A stretch of DNA of 64,000 bases from CAZHYV01 sp964537055 (GCA_964537055.1 CAZHYV010000003.1:186001-250000), one strand, 5' to 3'; counted from the first letter of the stretch, positions 26,099 through 35,454 are shown. A program made the numbers and translations. The notes: a model not told the origin generated them from the sequence alone.

Positions 26099-27166
26099 AT
26101 GCCTGCCAACCCAGTGGATAAGAATCAACGAAAGCACGCTTCACTTACCCAAGGATCAGTGGCTCTTTGCCGAGGAGGGGAAACTGATATCTTATCCTAT
26201 CTCCCGAGTAAGAAAGCTAACAAAAAACACCTGATTCTCAAGATTGGAATAACCGTTATCCTCTTCTATGCAGGAGTATGCTATGCAAAGACGAGCGTAT
26301 CTCCCCTATGTGATAAGCCAGAGTACAAAATAAAGATTCTTTCTGCCACCAAACTTCAGTTGCAAGCTCTCACTCAGGATCTATCAACTCAACTTGGAAC
26401 AAAATTTCCGCTGATTGCTCTCGACCAGTTATGCAATCAAGAGACAGAGCATTACCGTCAGGTACAAAAAGAACATGAGCAGCTTAACCAGAAGTATCAA
26501 ATCGTTCTCGCGGAACTAAACCGATGGGAAAGAGATTCCTCGCTCTATTACACTGACCTCCAAGCAAAAGAAGAGAAAAGAGCCACACTTCGCAAAGAGT
26601 ACGAAACCATTCAGGTGCTTACACAGACCTCCGCTACAGCCTTAAAAACTGCCGAAATTGCGCTAGATAGATGTATCGGAGGATATATAGAAGATCGAAG
26701 AACTTTTTATCATACACAAATTGGAAGATGCGCACGCGATCCTCGATGGTTACGGATGGCACTATCCGTACTTCTATGCGGGGAGCCTACAAAACCTTTT
26801 GAAAGGCAAATTCATCTCCAATTAAAGAAATTAAAAAGCCCCCCTCTTCTATGCACGGGCACCATCAAAAAAATTGCAAATTGTATCGACCCAGAGACAA
26901 AACCAGTTGAATGCTTCGGAGATGAATTAGCCTTTTTTACTACCCATCCTTTACTATATTTTGCAGATAAGGGGTATTACTCCCTGGCAGAACAAATTAA
27001 ACTATATCAAAGTGAAGAGTATCCCACCAGTCTAGAAACAAGACTTCCCACTCTTGAGCCATTGCTTCAAAAGTATCAAAAGATATTCGTTAATAATGAT
27101 GGCACCTATTTTGGAAAGTACTTTGGAGTTCCCGTCATCTTACAAAAAATTCTTTCAAACCATTGA
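26099..27166 (+). CDS. Membrane-anchored or exported coiled-coil protein (cargo), unknown
   Basis: A 355-residue protein with a basic N-terminus and a hydrophobic segment at about residues 46-61 (LKIGITVILFYAGVCYA) that may be an anchor or a late signal peptide. A coiled coil follows at about 115-185 (QKEHEQLNQKYQIVLAELNR), then a Cys-containing globular region. No family is recognised. It is AT-rich, on the strand opposite to the phage genes, and sits between the sheath and tube units, like other cargo genes here. Confidence 0.6.
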   Translation: MPANPVDKNQRKHASLTQGSVALCRGGETDILSYLPSKKANKKHLILKIGITVILFYAGVCYAKTSVSPLCDKPEYKIKILSATKLQLQALTQDLSTQLGTKFPLIALDQLCNQETEHYRQVQKEHEQLNQKYQIVLAELNRWERDSSLYYTDLQAKEEKRATLRKEYETIQVLTQTSATALKTAEIALDRCIGGYIEDRRTFYHTQIGRCARDPRWLRMALSVLLCGEPTKPFERQIHLQLKKLKSPPLLCTGTIKKIANCIDPETKPVECFGDELAFFTTHPLLYFADKGYYSLAEQIKLYQSEEYPTSLETRLPTLEPLLQKYQKIFVNNDGTYFGKYFGVPVILQKILSNH

Positions 27167-27259
27167 TGGCTCCTTTTTTTGGAATATTGGAAGATCCTCC
27201 GGATCTGTTACCTTTAGACTATCGATATGGAATTGAAGTGCATTGATAGAGGCAGAAGA

Positions 27260-29050
27260 CTACTGCTGAATCCCCACAATGGAGATCTGGTCTAAATCTG
27301 CAGGTACGCGGAAAGGTAGCGCCACATCCACGCGGGTGGGATTGACAAGCACTCCGGTCAGAATTGCCTCTCTCGCTCCTTCTGCCCCATCGAATAAATC
27401 CAGCGCATCCTGTTCTTTGATATAGACATACACGGCTTCTCGAATCGCTTCGGGTGTAGTTGCCCGGCTAGTACGAGCCTTGCTATAGACCTTCAGCTGT
27501 TTGTTCGAGAACAGTTTGGCTAGACGCTGCCTCAACCCTGCTCGCAAAAGGTCTGTATTCAAGATATGCGACCACTTGGTGAACTTCTCGTCGATGGTTC
27601 CCTTGGGCTTGTAGGTGGTGGTGCTCCGCACAATCGCATTCTTCCCATCTGCGTCGGGAACGATCGGGGTATAAAAGAATTGGGTAATCGCTGTATTGAT
27701 CTGGTCGAGCGTGGGTCGGTCGGCTCGATGTGGGGTACCCAGCGGATGGCTCTCGTTGGTCTCTAGCGTGTCCCCGTTATAGTTACGGACTCCTTTGGAA
27801 GCGACCAGGGCTGCGGTTCGTGCACAGAGCTCTAAGGCTCGATTGGGGGACCCTGGACACCAATTCATCGTAATGCGTTCCGAGCTGGTTAGGAGCGGGG
27901 TGGTTTTGAAGACGAGCCCCTCTTTGACATCCACAGGAAGAGGTGAAGTCAAACACCCATGGGTCACTTGCCCTTTTTCAATTGGACTCACGCTTTGACC
28001 TTCGATATGAGCTAACGTGAGCCCCCAGTTGGCCGCATCGGTCCAAAAGCATGCCCAGGCTGCGTAGGCTTGGGCATCGCCGGTCAAATTTGCAAACGCA
28101 TGGCTTAGGTCAGGGGTACCGGCACCCTCTGTGCCAACAGCAGCGGTGATCTTTTGTGGAGCGACCGGAGCAGAAACAGAGGCTTGGATTCGATGCAAGG
28201 GCCGTTCATTCCGATAGAATAAAGTCACCACCCCGGTGGCCGTAGAGGGGATCGCAGCAGTGCAAGCGTAAGTATCGACGTTGATGGCATCCCGAAGCGC
28301 AGGCGCACTTTTCTCCGGCGTGTTTCCACTTTTGATGATGGCTTGCACCGAGCGAACTCCTAGCTGTACTGTCACACTTCCATCCGCCCCAGCATTCCCC
28401 GAAAAGGTCAGTGTCCCTGGGCTGGCCGCTACGCCACAGGCAGAATTCTGGATGTCTACACGAATGGGCAGGTCACTGCCATGTTCGCCCTTGTGAACAT
28501 CTTTGAGAGTGAGGGTCTCCCCTGCGATACTGACCTCGACGGGCAGCCGAGCCACCGAGGTAAGCGCTGTATACGCTTTGGCCGCAATCTGAGCAAAGGT
28601 TTCTCCCTCTTGGAATAAGAAGCTTGCCTTGCGATGGGCAACATAGAGGTCACACACGCTTGAAGCGGACGCCTTCGTATTCGTGCCCAAAACCCCATTT
28701 TGCGGAGCAGCCAAGAACTGAATGAAATGGGTGGCCTGAGCTCCGGAGGCAGGTTCGAGCAAGGGCAGTATCCAAATCTCTGCACCTACGCCCTGCTGAA
28801 GTTGAGACTTGGCCGCAAGAAAGCTGAGGCACGCCATGGAGTTTGCACCGACGGCCTGTTCGACCTGCTCTTGGGTGATGCCTAGAAAAGGAGCATTGGG
28901 CGAGGCATTGCCTGTCGGGTTCATGTAGCCGAAGCAAAGGGCACGGTTGTTGGGAGCAGGCCCCCCTGGGTCGCCCAGAATGACCGAGGTGTAAATGCCG
29001 GGCACTTTATACCCAAACGGGAGGTTGGGATTTAGAGGAAATTCAGGCAT
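27260..29050 (-). CDS. Tail sheath protein (Mu gp39/gpL)
   Basis: A 596-residue contractile tail sheath. The N-terminus (GYKVPGIYTSVILGDPGGPA) is the family's opening element, and the C-terminal domain with RTAALVASKGVRNY, DRPTLDQINTAITQ and LRQRLAKLFSN matches the core that wraps the tube. It forms its own single-gene late unit; the ATG is 7 nt after TACCCT. Its presence establishes a contractile (myovirus-type) tail. Confidence 0.9.
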   Translation of the reverse strand: MPEFPLNPNLPFGYKVPGIYTSVILGDPGGPAPNNRALCFGYMNPTGNASPNAPFLGITQEQVEQAVGANSMACLSFLAAKSQLQQGVGAEIWILPLLEPASGAQATHFIQFLAAPQNGVLGTNTKASASSVCDLYVAHRKASFLFQEGETFAQIAAKAYTALTSVARLPVEVSIAGETLTLKDVHKGEHGSDLPIRVDIQNSACGVAASPGTLTFSGNAGADGSVTVQLGVRSVQAIIKSGNTPEKSAPALRDAINVDTYACTAAIPSTATGVVTLFYRNERPLHRIQASVSAPVAPQKITAAVGTEGAGTPDLSHAFANLTGDAQAYAAWACFWTDAANWGLTLAHIEGQSVSPIEKGQVTHGCLTSPLPVDVKEGLVFKTTPLLTSSERITMNWCPGSPNRALELCARTAALVASKGVRNYNGDTLETNESHPLGTPHRADRPTLDQINTAITQFFYTPIVPDADGKNAIVRSTTTYKPKGTIDEKFTKWSHILNTDLLRAGLRQRLAKLFSNKQLKVYSKARTSRATTPEAIREAVYVYIKEQDALDLFDGAEGAREAILTGVLVNPTRVDVALPFRVPADLDQISIVGIQQ

Positions 29051-29057
29051 ATCTCAG

Positions 29058-29068
29058 AGGGTAGCCAA
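29058..29068 (-). promoter_or_regulatory. Late-promoter element, tail sheath unit
   Basis: On the minus strand TTTGGC-TACCCT, then 7 nt and ATG. The sheath, the most abundant tail protein, thus has its own promoter. Confidence 0.7.
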
Positions 29069-29091
29069 AGAAGAGTTCGAAAAAAGGAGAA

Positions 29092-29343
29092 TTATAGCCC
29101 GTTGTATTCTTTTGCTTTCTGTTCCGCTATCTCTGTGTATTCATCAATCGCCTCGATAGAAAATTCTCCTAAATCATTTGATCTGGCAAATTTTTCATTG
29201 TCAAGATCCCACGCCCCTAGGGATATGCTTCCCCCATACGCTTTTTTAAGCCTCCTCATAGGAACTTTCATCATTCTATCTTTTATTTTTAGCTCTATCG
29301 TTCTGGTCTCGTAGATATCGTATCCAATTTGCAAATCTTGCAT
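29092..29343 (-). CDS. Small unknown protein (cargo)
   Basis: An 83-residue, charged, AT-rich gene upstream of the sheath promoter element. AAAGG is about 10 nt before the ATG. No motif is recognised. It is the only cargo candidate on the late strand between these two units. Confidence 0.45.
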   Translation of the reverse strand: MQDLQIGYDIYETRTIELKIKDRMMKVPMRRLKKAYGGSISLGAWDLDNEKFARSNDLGEFSIEAIDEYTEIAEQKAKEYNGL

Positions 29344-29562
29344 ATCTTTTAACCTTTCTGGTTTATTTAGCCGCTGTTTTATCTAGCTCTTTCTAGATAT
29401 CGAAGGGTACTGCTAGAAAAACATTTCTAACGTGATTGAACTTCCATGTTGTTCAAATCGATTCCTTATTCGTTACAATTCTCAAGGATCGCTAGAAATT
29501 TCTTTTCTGATCCTCGGGCTATCAGAGGTACGCGTATTGAGCAACACAAAAATATGATTACC

Positions 29563-29588
29563 CAAGTAAGAATAACCACTCTTACTTG
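29563..29588 (-). terminator. Hairpin downstream of the gp36-gpG-gp37 unit
   Basis: CAAGTAAGA and TCTTACTTG form a perfect 9-bp stem around an 8-nt loop, 10 bp past the gp37 stop on the minus strand, followed by a TATTTTTG stretch. It probably ends the unit. Confidence 0.5.
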
Positions 29589-29598
29589 AGCCATCTGT

Positions 29599-30408
29599 TT
29601 AATCAAAAGAAGTGGTTTGAATCTGCAAAGGATGAACCAAATCCTCGTCAGGGATCGCCCAATTCGTGCGGACAAACACTTGGATCGAAGCGGCAAAAAT
29701 ACGCTGGTCGAGATCTTCGAAGAATTTGCTCGCTCGCCCGATTTCTACCGATTCAATGCCAGGAATGTGAAGCTCGGCGCCAGCTAGAAGGTGCCTGACT
29801 TGTCCAATCATCGCATTCATCCCAGGATCTGCCTGTGCTTCCTCAGGGAGAGGAGAACCCCACTGGGCCCAAGGTCCGCGACGAAGACATTCCGAAACGA
29901 CGATAACCTGAAATTCAAGCACATCGTGGTAAAGGGCCCCAGGCACATGGGAACGGGGGAGAGGCTCGTCGCCCACCCACTCAAGCAGGATGCTCGGTGT
30001 CTGTCCAAATACTCGCAGAAGCGCCTCTTCGGAAGAGGCATTGTCTGCCATGTGCAGGACTACTTGTTTGCAGTAGGCTTCTTTGGGGTCGTGCAGAGCA
30101 TACAGAGGAGCGTTGTGGTTAGGTCCTTTCGTGACCGGAGCGGTTACACGGAGCCACCTTCCTATCGAAGATCGATCCTGGGGTTGGATGACAGAAAACC
30201 CATCGGGAGAGGAAGGATTCAGGAGATCGAATCGGTAGCATCTCCCTTCGCTTTGTACATAACGCAGGTCGAAATCTTTGACCACCGTTGTAGGAGCTGC
30301 TTGGAGGGCAGCCAAATTTGCGACAGGTTCCAGCCGTTTTTGAAAGCGAAGGAGTAATACCTCATGGAGACCTCTCTCCACGGTCGTAATTAAATCAATG
30401 ACGTTCAC
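29599..30408 (-). CDS. Mu gp37-like protein (DUF1834-type)
   Basis: A 269-residue protein in the gp37 position. Start is a GTG overlapping the gpG stop as GTGA. The N-terminus MNVIDLITTVERGLHEVLLL and the Leu/Pro/Ile-rich C-terminal half fit the DUF1834 tail-completion class, although this copy is longer than usual (about 180), with an inserted segment around residues 30-110. Function: joins tail to head or completes the tail; inference from position. Confidence 0.65.
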   Translation of the reverse strand: MNVIDLITTVERGLHEVLLLRFQKRLEPVANLAALQAAPTTVVKDFDLRYVQSEGRCYRFDLLNPSSPDGFSVIQPQDRSSIGRWLRVTAPVTKGPNHNAPLYALHDPKEAYCKQVVLHMADNASSEEALLRVFGQTPSILLEWVGDEPLPRSHVPGALYHDVLEFQVIVVSECLRRGPWAQWGSPLPEEAQADPGMNAMIGQVRHLLAGAELHIPGIESVEIGRASKFFEDLDQRIFAASIQVFVRTNWAIPDEDLVHPLQIQTTSFD

Positions 30409-31091
30409 AGCAAGGGTTCTCCGTTAAAGTATCTTCGGGTCAGTTCTGTAAGCACTTGGATCGATTCTGGCGTCAGCACCAAAAAGGGTCGCGCCGGAAT
30501 GCGCGCACCGTTTCCTGCCGTGCCTCCGTGATTATGAATCCCGCTCCACGGCACCCTGGATTCAGCAATTGCCTCATTCCGTTTTGCCAGGGCGAGGAGT
30601 GTGCTGCTCATTCTTCCCAACACCTCATGCTGCTCGGATTGCCGCTTGTCTCCACCGACACGCTGTTTTGTTTGGGCGTGCTTTAGTTGCTTCTGCAAGC
30701 GAATCAGGGCCTTGGATCTACGATCACTGACATCCAGGTGGAGTGCGGCTCGTCCGCCAGCTCGTAGGGTTTGTAGATCTGTAAGGACCTCCTCTTCGAG
30801 TTTTTCCGCACGCACCTGCCTGCGCAGCTGGACCTCAAGCCGTTTCGCATAGCTTTGTCTGACCTGGCCTCGTGCAGTAATGGCACTCGTTCGGCTTTGT
30901 TTCAGACGTTTTGTTGTGCTTTCTGCTAAGGGAGCAAACCCCTCTCCTGCCTCAATCCGGTCTTTGGCTTCTTGCCGTAAGAAGCGGCTCCAAGCCTGGT
31001 AGAGCGGTCTCAGGTCGCTGGCTTTAGCGCCCATCTTCCTTAAACGTTCGAGCGGTGCAGCGAGGTTCGCTTTTAGGCCCAAGGACAGCAT
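30405..31091 (-). CDS. Virion morphogenesis protein (Mu gpG)
   Basis: The ATG at 31091 overlaps the gp36 stop as TAATG, so it is preferred to the upstream GTG. The 228-residue protein ends with the family's signature: RVPWSGIHNHGGTAG, IPARPFLVL and the closing TRRYF. gpG-type proteins are needed for tail completion and head-tail joining. A basic central region (residues 70-150) is longer than in Mu. Confidence 0.82.
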   Translation of the reverse strand: MLSLGLKANLAAPLERLRKMGAKASDLRPLYQAWSRFLRQEAKDRIEAGEGFAPLAESTTKRLKQSRTSAITARGQVRQSYAKRLEVQLRRQVRAEKLEEEVLTDLQTLRAGGRAALHLDVSDRRSKALIRLQKQLKHAQTKQRVGGDKRQSEQHEVLGRMSSTLLALAKRNEAIAESRVPWSGIHNHGGTAGNGARIPARPFLVLTPESIQVLTELTRRYFNGEPLL

Positions 31092-31552
31092 TAGACAAAC
31101 CCTGACCTTCGCCACGAGGACAGAACCATTCTCCTCCCCTGGTCGCTATTATCTAAGGAAGAGGGGGTCGTTCGATCCTTGGGTTCGACAGGTCCCCCAA
31201 AGCCTTTTCGAACGGTTTCAAGCAACCGCATCTCCTCATTGTTTCGTTCGTAGCCTGTCTGAATATGTTCAGGAATCCCTTTGCCATGAGTCCCATATTT
31301 CCAGCAGTAATAAATCGCTCGGTCGGCCACGAGCCGCGTTACAAACGGAGGAAGACTTGTGGGATCCAGAAGCCAGAGCTTGGCTTTGTTGCCTGCGGCG
31401 GCAGCCACATCCGCGCTGGCATCTTCGATGGCACGGCTCAAGATGGCTTGGTCAATATTGCCTGTGCCTGTAGGATCCAGGCATTGCCGGAGGGCAGCAG
31501 CCCCACCAAAGCGGTCGATGACGTCCTGAGGGGAACAAAGTTGGAGAGGCAT
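31091..31552 (-). CDS. Mu gp36-like protein (DUF1320)
   Basis: A 153-residue protein typical of DUF1320 head-tail connector components: CSPQDVIDRFGGAAALRQ, AIEDASADVAAAAGNKAKL and TRLVADRAIYYCWKYG. It probably forms the adaptor ring at the head-tail junction. It is the first gene of the gp36-gpG-gp37 unit, with ATG 6 nt after TACCCT. Confidence 0.82.
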   Translation of the reverse strand: MPLQLCSPQDVIDRFGGAAALRQCLDPTGTGNIDQAILSRAIEDASADVAAAAGNKAKLWLLDPTSLPPFVTRLVADRAIYYCWKYGTHGKGIPEHIQTGYERNNEEMRLLETVRKGFGGPVEPKDRTTPSSLDNSDQGRRMVLSSWRRSGFV

Positions 31553-31558
31553 GAGAGA

Positions 31559-31569
31559 AGGGTAGCCAA
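31559..31569 (-). promoter_or_regulatory. Late-promoter element, gp36 unit
   Basis: On the minus strand TTGGC-TACCCT, then 6 nt and ATG. TTGGATACA is found 7 nt before the TTGGC, as in the unit starting at 10084. Confidence 0.7.
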
Positions 31570-31649
31570 CGAATTATGTATCCAATAAATGAGAAAATTT
31601 ATATGTTAAGCGTTACAAAAGTCCCATCAATTTATGATATGGTTAAATT

Positions 31650-32597
31650 ATGGTCCCTTCAGAACCAATTTCAAAACTCAGTGAGCTTCTTACAAAAGAA
31701 AGTTTTAAGACCCTAAACCATGCCTTAATCGATGAAAAAATACTCGGTTTGAATTTTAACGAAGCATTGATAGAATTTTTATCGTCTCCAAAAAGTTCGA
31801 AGAGATTTGAAATGTATATGGGTCCAATAGAAAATCATCTGTACGATCCTGATTTTGAATCACAAAAAAAATCTCTATTAGAATTCTATAAGCCAGCAAA
31901 TCTTGCTGGCGTCTATATAAACCGATGTATCGAACTTATTAGAGATCTAAGTAGTAGTTTGCAGCCATACCTCGCTCAAAGGCAAATGAGTGCACGGCAA
32001 ATCAAGCTATTTTCCACTACTTTATATACGTTTATTTGCGCTATCAAGGATGTATATAATCATGTGAACGGTAATTCTAGGCGCTATTATTTCCAACAAA
32101 GTAGGTATAAAGAAATATTTCAAGATATGGCTAAGACCTTTTTGGTAGAAATAGACAGATTTGATGAAGAGCTTAAAATTGTTAGAGATAAGATAGGCGC
32201 TCACCTAGATCGAGAAGCCATCATTGATCCAATGACATATTGGAAAAAAATCAGCTTTTCGGACTTTTTTAACGTAATGAGAATATGTTTAACGCATGTG
32301 TCTTTTCTTACCACAGTGGAAGAAGTCTATGCCTGGAGATTCATCAGGGAGGATACAAGCGTATTAAGTCTGACAACAGAGGAATTCCGTCTTGCAAATT
32401 TCTTCTTCAAAGGAGGAGCAATTGCCGATATAAATACGGAATTTATTCCTTCAGTAAAAAACGCTCTTCTTGCTCCTGTGATCAAATTGATGCAAGAGTA
32501 TAATTCTTTTGTAAGAAAAGAAGAAAGGTTTGTATTTAAGGCAAACACCGACGGAACATTTAATATCGCATGGCCAAAATCTAATGCCCTAGCGTAA
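31650..32597 (+). CDS. Helical cargo protein with possible HEPN motif
   Basis: A 315-residue, AT-rich, mostly helical protein on the strand opposite to the late genes. Near residue 185 it has VRDKIGAHLDRE, an R-x5-H arrangement like the catalytic RNase motif of HEPN proteins and the RxKxxxH pattern of AbiU2/abortive-infection relatives. This is one motif in an otherwise unrecognised protein, so a defence or superinfection-exclusion role is a hypothesis. It lies between the capsid and gp36 units. Confidence 0.45.
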   Translation: MVPSEPISKLSELLTKESFKTLNHALIDEKILGLNFNEALIEFLSSPKSSKRFEMYMGPIENHLYDPDFESQKKSLLEFYKPANLAGVYINRCIELIRDLSSSLQPYLAQRQMSARQIKLFSTTLYTFICAIKDVYNHVNGNSRRYYFQQSRYKEIFQDMAKTFLVEIDRFDEELKIVRDKIGAHLDREAIIDPMTYWKKISFSDFFNVMRICLTHVSFLTTVEEVYAWRFIREDTSVLSLTTEEFRLANFFFKGGAIADINTEFIPSVKNALLAPVIKLMQEYNSFVRKEERFVFKANTDGTFNIAWPKSNALA

Positions 32598-32743
32598 CTA
32601 AATCCCCGCCACCGACTATCCATACCAAAAGATGCGTCATCCGATCGTGTATACGCTCATCTACCCAACAGAGCCCAAGGGAACCACATATTCCTCGCTA
32701 GCTTTCATGAAGGTCGTTTTCTGTAGATAACTCATACTTCTCC

Positions 32744-33715
32744 TTATGGCTCCGTGGCTTTGACCGCAAGATGCGGCAACGCAGGCCCGCAGCCTAAGAA
32801 GCAGTCCCATCCGTACTGGACAGCTCCATGGCTCACCCGAATGCTTTCCGTCGGATCCGTGCCTGCATAGTGAAACTCAGGGGGTCTCACAATCGAAGTG
32901 ATAAACGGCCGCATCGTCGAATTGATGAGGTTGAGCACATACCAGGACTTGGGGTCGTATTCATTGAGCTCTGGAAAGAGCAGCACTTCTGCTTTATTCG
33001 AAAGCGCGGTGCTGACCGAGGCCGCTGCTGTGGCTCCGACCGCTTGGGCAATCAGGCCTCCAGGTTGTAAGATTCTTCGGGCCGCGAGCTCTAGCCGTTC
33101 GTTTGGAACGATCACCACTCGCTTCCCAATGAGGTTCAGCAACCGGTTGTCCCAGCCCTTTACTTTGCGAAGCAGATCAAACGCGCTCACCAATCCAGGC
33201 TCATCCAGCGAGGTTTTCGGAAGGAGGTTGCTAAATTTTTCTCCCCCAGGTTTGTTCGGATTCACTGGATGTTTATCATCAAAGAAGGGCCGCTGATCAT
33301 ACGAAGTGGGTGTATCGTCATGCATGGTCGCTGCCAAGCGTCGGTCAATAATGCCAATGGCCCGGGCGATAATATTTGGCATTTTATCTTGCAAAATGCC
33401 AAACACGTCTCCATTCAGCGTATCGAGAAAGACAAACTCATCATCCGGCGCATAGCGGACATGCTCAAACTCGACTTGAAATACTTCCGGTTTGGTTGCC
33501 TTTCTAGGATCGCCAAACGGCCAGGGTTTTTCCGCATTGCTCACCGGAGAAAATGGGAGTTTGACTCGTTCTCCTTGGGACCCGAGCTTCATATAACTGA
33601 TCTGTTGGGCAATGCCTTGGGTGTTGTAGGGGATTTGCTTAAATGCAGTATCCACGGAGACAAACAGCGAGGTCAAATCCGTGTTCGAAATCACCATCGG
33701 GTTTACGGGGGGCAT
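32744..33715 (-). CDS. Major capsid protein (Mu gpT)
   Basis: A 323-residue Mu-type major head protein with an HK97-like fold. Family features include the N-terminal TDLTSLFVSVDTAFKQ, EFEHVRYAPDDEF, a central ALARRI-like VIVPNERLELAARRIL, and the C-terminal PPEFHYAGTDPTESIRVSHG. AAGGAG precedes the ATG. It is last in the protease/scaffold-decoration-capsid unit, the usual order. Confidence 0.9.
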   Translation of the reverse strand: MPPVNPMVISNTDLTSLFVSVDTAFKQIPYNTQGIAQQISYMKLGSQGERVKLPFSPVSNAEKPWPFGDPRKATKPEVFQVEFEHVRYAPDDEFVFLDTLNGDVFGILQDKMPNIIARAIGIIDRRLAATMHDDTPTSYDQRPFFDDKHPVNPNKPGGEKFSNLLPKTSLDEPGLVSAFDLLRKVKGWDNRLLNLIGKRVVIVPNERLELAARRILQPGGLIAQAVGATAAASVSTALSNKAEVLLFPELNEYDPKSWYVLNLINSTMRPFITSIVRPPEFHYAGTDPTESIRVSHGAVQYGWDCFLGCGPALPHLAVKATEP

Positions 33716-33724
33716 CTTTTCTCC

Positions 33725-34147
33725 TTACGAAATAAATATACGAAATCGGTTTCCGGGAAGGACTGCAAGCAAGGTCACGGTCAGATCATTCGCGGCCACC
33801 GTTTTCTTTACAGTGAGGTTATCAACTAAGGCGACCGGTTTTCCCAGGTCAGCGACTTTGGGCAAATCGGCAGCCAAGCCCTCTACTTCAATGGACAGCC
33901 CCCGCAGATAGAGAGGGGGACTAATTGGAGAAAGGGGCGTGGCTCCTGCCGCGTTCTCTACGGTTTTGTAGACGAGCCCCAGCAAGGTAGAGCCGACGAC
34001 CCCGGCGGCCGCAGGTTTGGCTTGGCCGCCCTCGTTCATGGCCAGCGTGCCTGCCCAAAGCGTCACACCCGCAGCCACGGTAGGATGTTCCAAGGTGTAA
34101 TATCGATCATAGGGAATGGGTTGATTGACTTCTTGTGCGATTGCCAT
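33725..34147 (-). CDS. Capsid decoration-like small head protein
   Basis: A 140-residue beta-rich protein with Gly/Ala/Val-rich strands, placed between protease/scaffold and the major capsid protein. DUF2190-type or gpD-like decoration proteins are usual here. AAGGAG lies upstream of the ATG. Assignment is by position and composition. Confidence 0.6.
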   Translation of the reverse strand: MAIAQEVNQPIPYDRYYTLEHPTVAAGVTLWAGTLAMNEGGQAKPAAAGVVGSTLLGLVYKTVENAAGATPLSPISPPLYLRGLSIEVEGLAADLPKVADLGKPVALVDNLTVKKTVAANDLTVTLLAVLPGNRFRIFIS

Positions 34148-34156
34148 GGTTTCTCC

Positions 34157-34789
34157 TTATCGGTACAAATAGAGCCGAGCCTCGACTTCCTGTTTTTCAC
34201 GAAGATAGCGCTCGGCATCAATCAGAAGCCCTTGTTTTTCAAAGACGGCAATCACGCTCCGGTCAAATTCATTGAGGCAAGCCTTGGGTCTCGTCATGGT
34301 TTCTTGAAAAGGATCTCCCCCCGCAAAAATTCGTTTCCCTGGGGCAGCAAAGGTCCCAGGCTCAATCGATTCGACCAGATCTTTGGCTTTGCCTTTTTGA
34401 TGGAGCTCGAGCAGCTTGTCCCGCTTGTGGGCAGGGTAACGTCCCTCTCGGATCCATTGGCTCACCTCTTTTTCTACCGTTTGGAGATTTTGGGTCTTGG
34501 TGAGTTCCGAACGCAGCGTGCCTACTTCTTGCCGTAAGGTTTTGACCTCGCGGGACATTTGCGTGAGCAACGTGCGTTCTTCCTCTTCGTCGCGCTCGTC
34601 ATCGGATCCTTTTTCTGGTTCTTCGCCGTCCCGTTCTTCTTCCCTCTGCTCAAGAGCGCGTTTCACCGCACGCTGGGTTTCTTCGTCGTCTTCCGTCGAT
34701 TCGGCATAGGATTTGTACGCTTTCTGGGCCTCTTCGTGGGACGCATCTTCGGGTAAGCTTAGTTTTTGGAACGCCTCTTTGGTGCTCAT
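34157..34789 (-). CDS. Nested scaffold protein, internal start (Mu gpZ / lambda Nu3-like)
   Basis: Within the protease gene, in the same frame, AAAGGA precedes ATG 34789 by about 7 nt. The product MSTKEAFQKLSLPED... has 210 residues and consists of the charged scaffold domain alone. Mu gpI/gpZ and lambda gpC/Nu3 use the same nested arrangement, so separate expression is likely though not proven. Confidence 0.65.
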   Translation of the reverse strand: MSTKEAFQKLSLPEDASHEEAQKAYKSYAESTEDDEETQRAVKRALEQREEERDGEEPEKGSDDERDEEEERTLLTQMSREVKTLRQEVGTLRSELTKTQNLQTVEKEVSQWIREGRYPAHKRDKLLELHQKGKAKDLVESIEPGTFAAPGKRIFAGGDPFQETMTRPKACLNEFDRSVIAVFEKQGLLIDAERYLREKQEVEARLYLYR

Positions 34790-35305
34790 AGAATGTCCTT
34801 TGATTGGGTGAGAAGGGTTGATGAAGGAACGCAGGGCCACCGCATCGGGGTTGCTCCCCAAAATGACTAACGAGACCTCGAGCAGCTCCCAATCGGTGAT
34901 AAGAGTCACTTGCTCAGAGCCATTGCCTTCGACATGCTCCCTGAGGGTGTGAAAACCAATGGAAACCGCTCGTAAGAAGCCGGCTTGCACAGCTCGACAA
35001 CAACGGTCTGCTTTGTCGTTGACCTCGGCAGGAGCAAACTCTGCGTCGATATATAAACCCTCCTCGGTGACCTCAATGGCAAGGATCCGTCCAATGACAT
35101 CTTCCGGATCGGGAGGGGTCGGCCTGGCTTGCGGATGAGACCAACAAAACAGGGGGTTTTTCCAAAACTGTTCGAGCTTGACCCCTTGCGGCAGCACGAT
35201 GGTGCCATGGCGGTCTTTGGTTTTGGTATTGGCAAGAAAGCGGACGACGCGAGCGGTCCCCTGGGGGGTGACCGTGGTCTCCATCGCTCGCCATTGCATC
35301 TTCAT
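34157..35305 (-). CDS. Prohead protease fused to scaffold (Mu gpI-like, S78 family)
   Basis: A 382-residue protein. Residues 1-165 match HK97-type prohead proteases: LFCWSHPQA (catalytic His about residue 57), FLRAVSIGF (Ser about 115) and WELLEVSLV. Residues 173-382 are a highly charged coiled-coil scaffold with a helical end. The protease would clear the scaffold during head maturation. The gene is first in its unit, 7 nt after a TACTCT element. An internal ATG at 34789 with its own ribosome site allows separate production of scaffold. Confidence 0.85.
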   Translation of the reverse strand: MKMQWRAMETTVTPQGTARVVRFLANTKTKDRHGTIVLPQGVKLEQFWKNPLFCWSHPQARPTPPDPEDVIGRILAIEVTEEGLYIDAEFAPAEVNDKADRCCRAVQAGFLRAVSIGFHTLREHVEGNGSEQVTLITDWELLEVSLVILGSNPDAVALRSFINPSHPIKGHSMSTKEAFQKLSLPEDASHEEAQKAYKSYAESTEDDEETQRAVKRALEQREEERDGEEPEKGSDDERDEEEERTLLTQMSREVKTLRQEVGTLRSELTKTQNLQTVEKEVSQWIREGRYPAHKRDKLLELHQKGKAKDLVESIEPGTFAAPGKRIFAGGDPFQETMTRPKACLNEFDRSVIAVFEKQGLLIDAERYLREKQEVEARLYLYR

Positions 35306-35312
35306 TAAAAGA

Positions 35313-35323
35313 AGAGTAGCTAG
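35313..35323 (-). promoter_or_regulatory. Late-promoter element, protease/scaffold-capsid unit
   Basis: On the minus strand CTAGC-TACTCT, then 7 nt and ATG. It drives the head protein unit. Confidence 0.7.
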
Positions 35324-35454
35324 AAGTTGGAATTTCGAAGAGAAGTAAATTTGCGAGCAAAATCCAGGCTATATCTGGGTCTCCTTTACAGAATACGTAC
35401 CTAGAGGCAGATTGGGAACGTAACAAGAATTATTTCTCGATTGGGAGAAAATAT

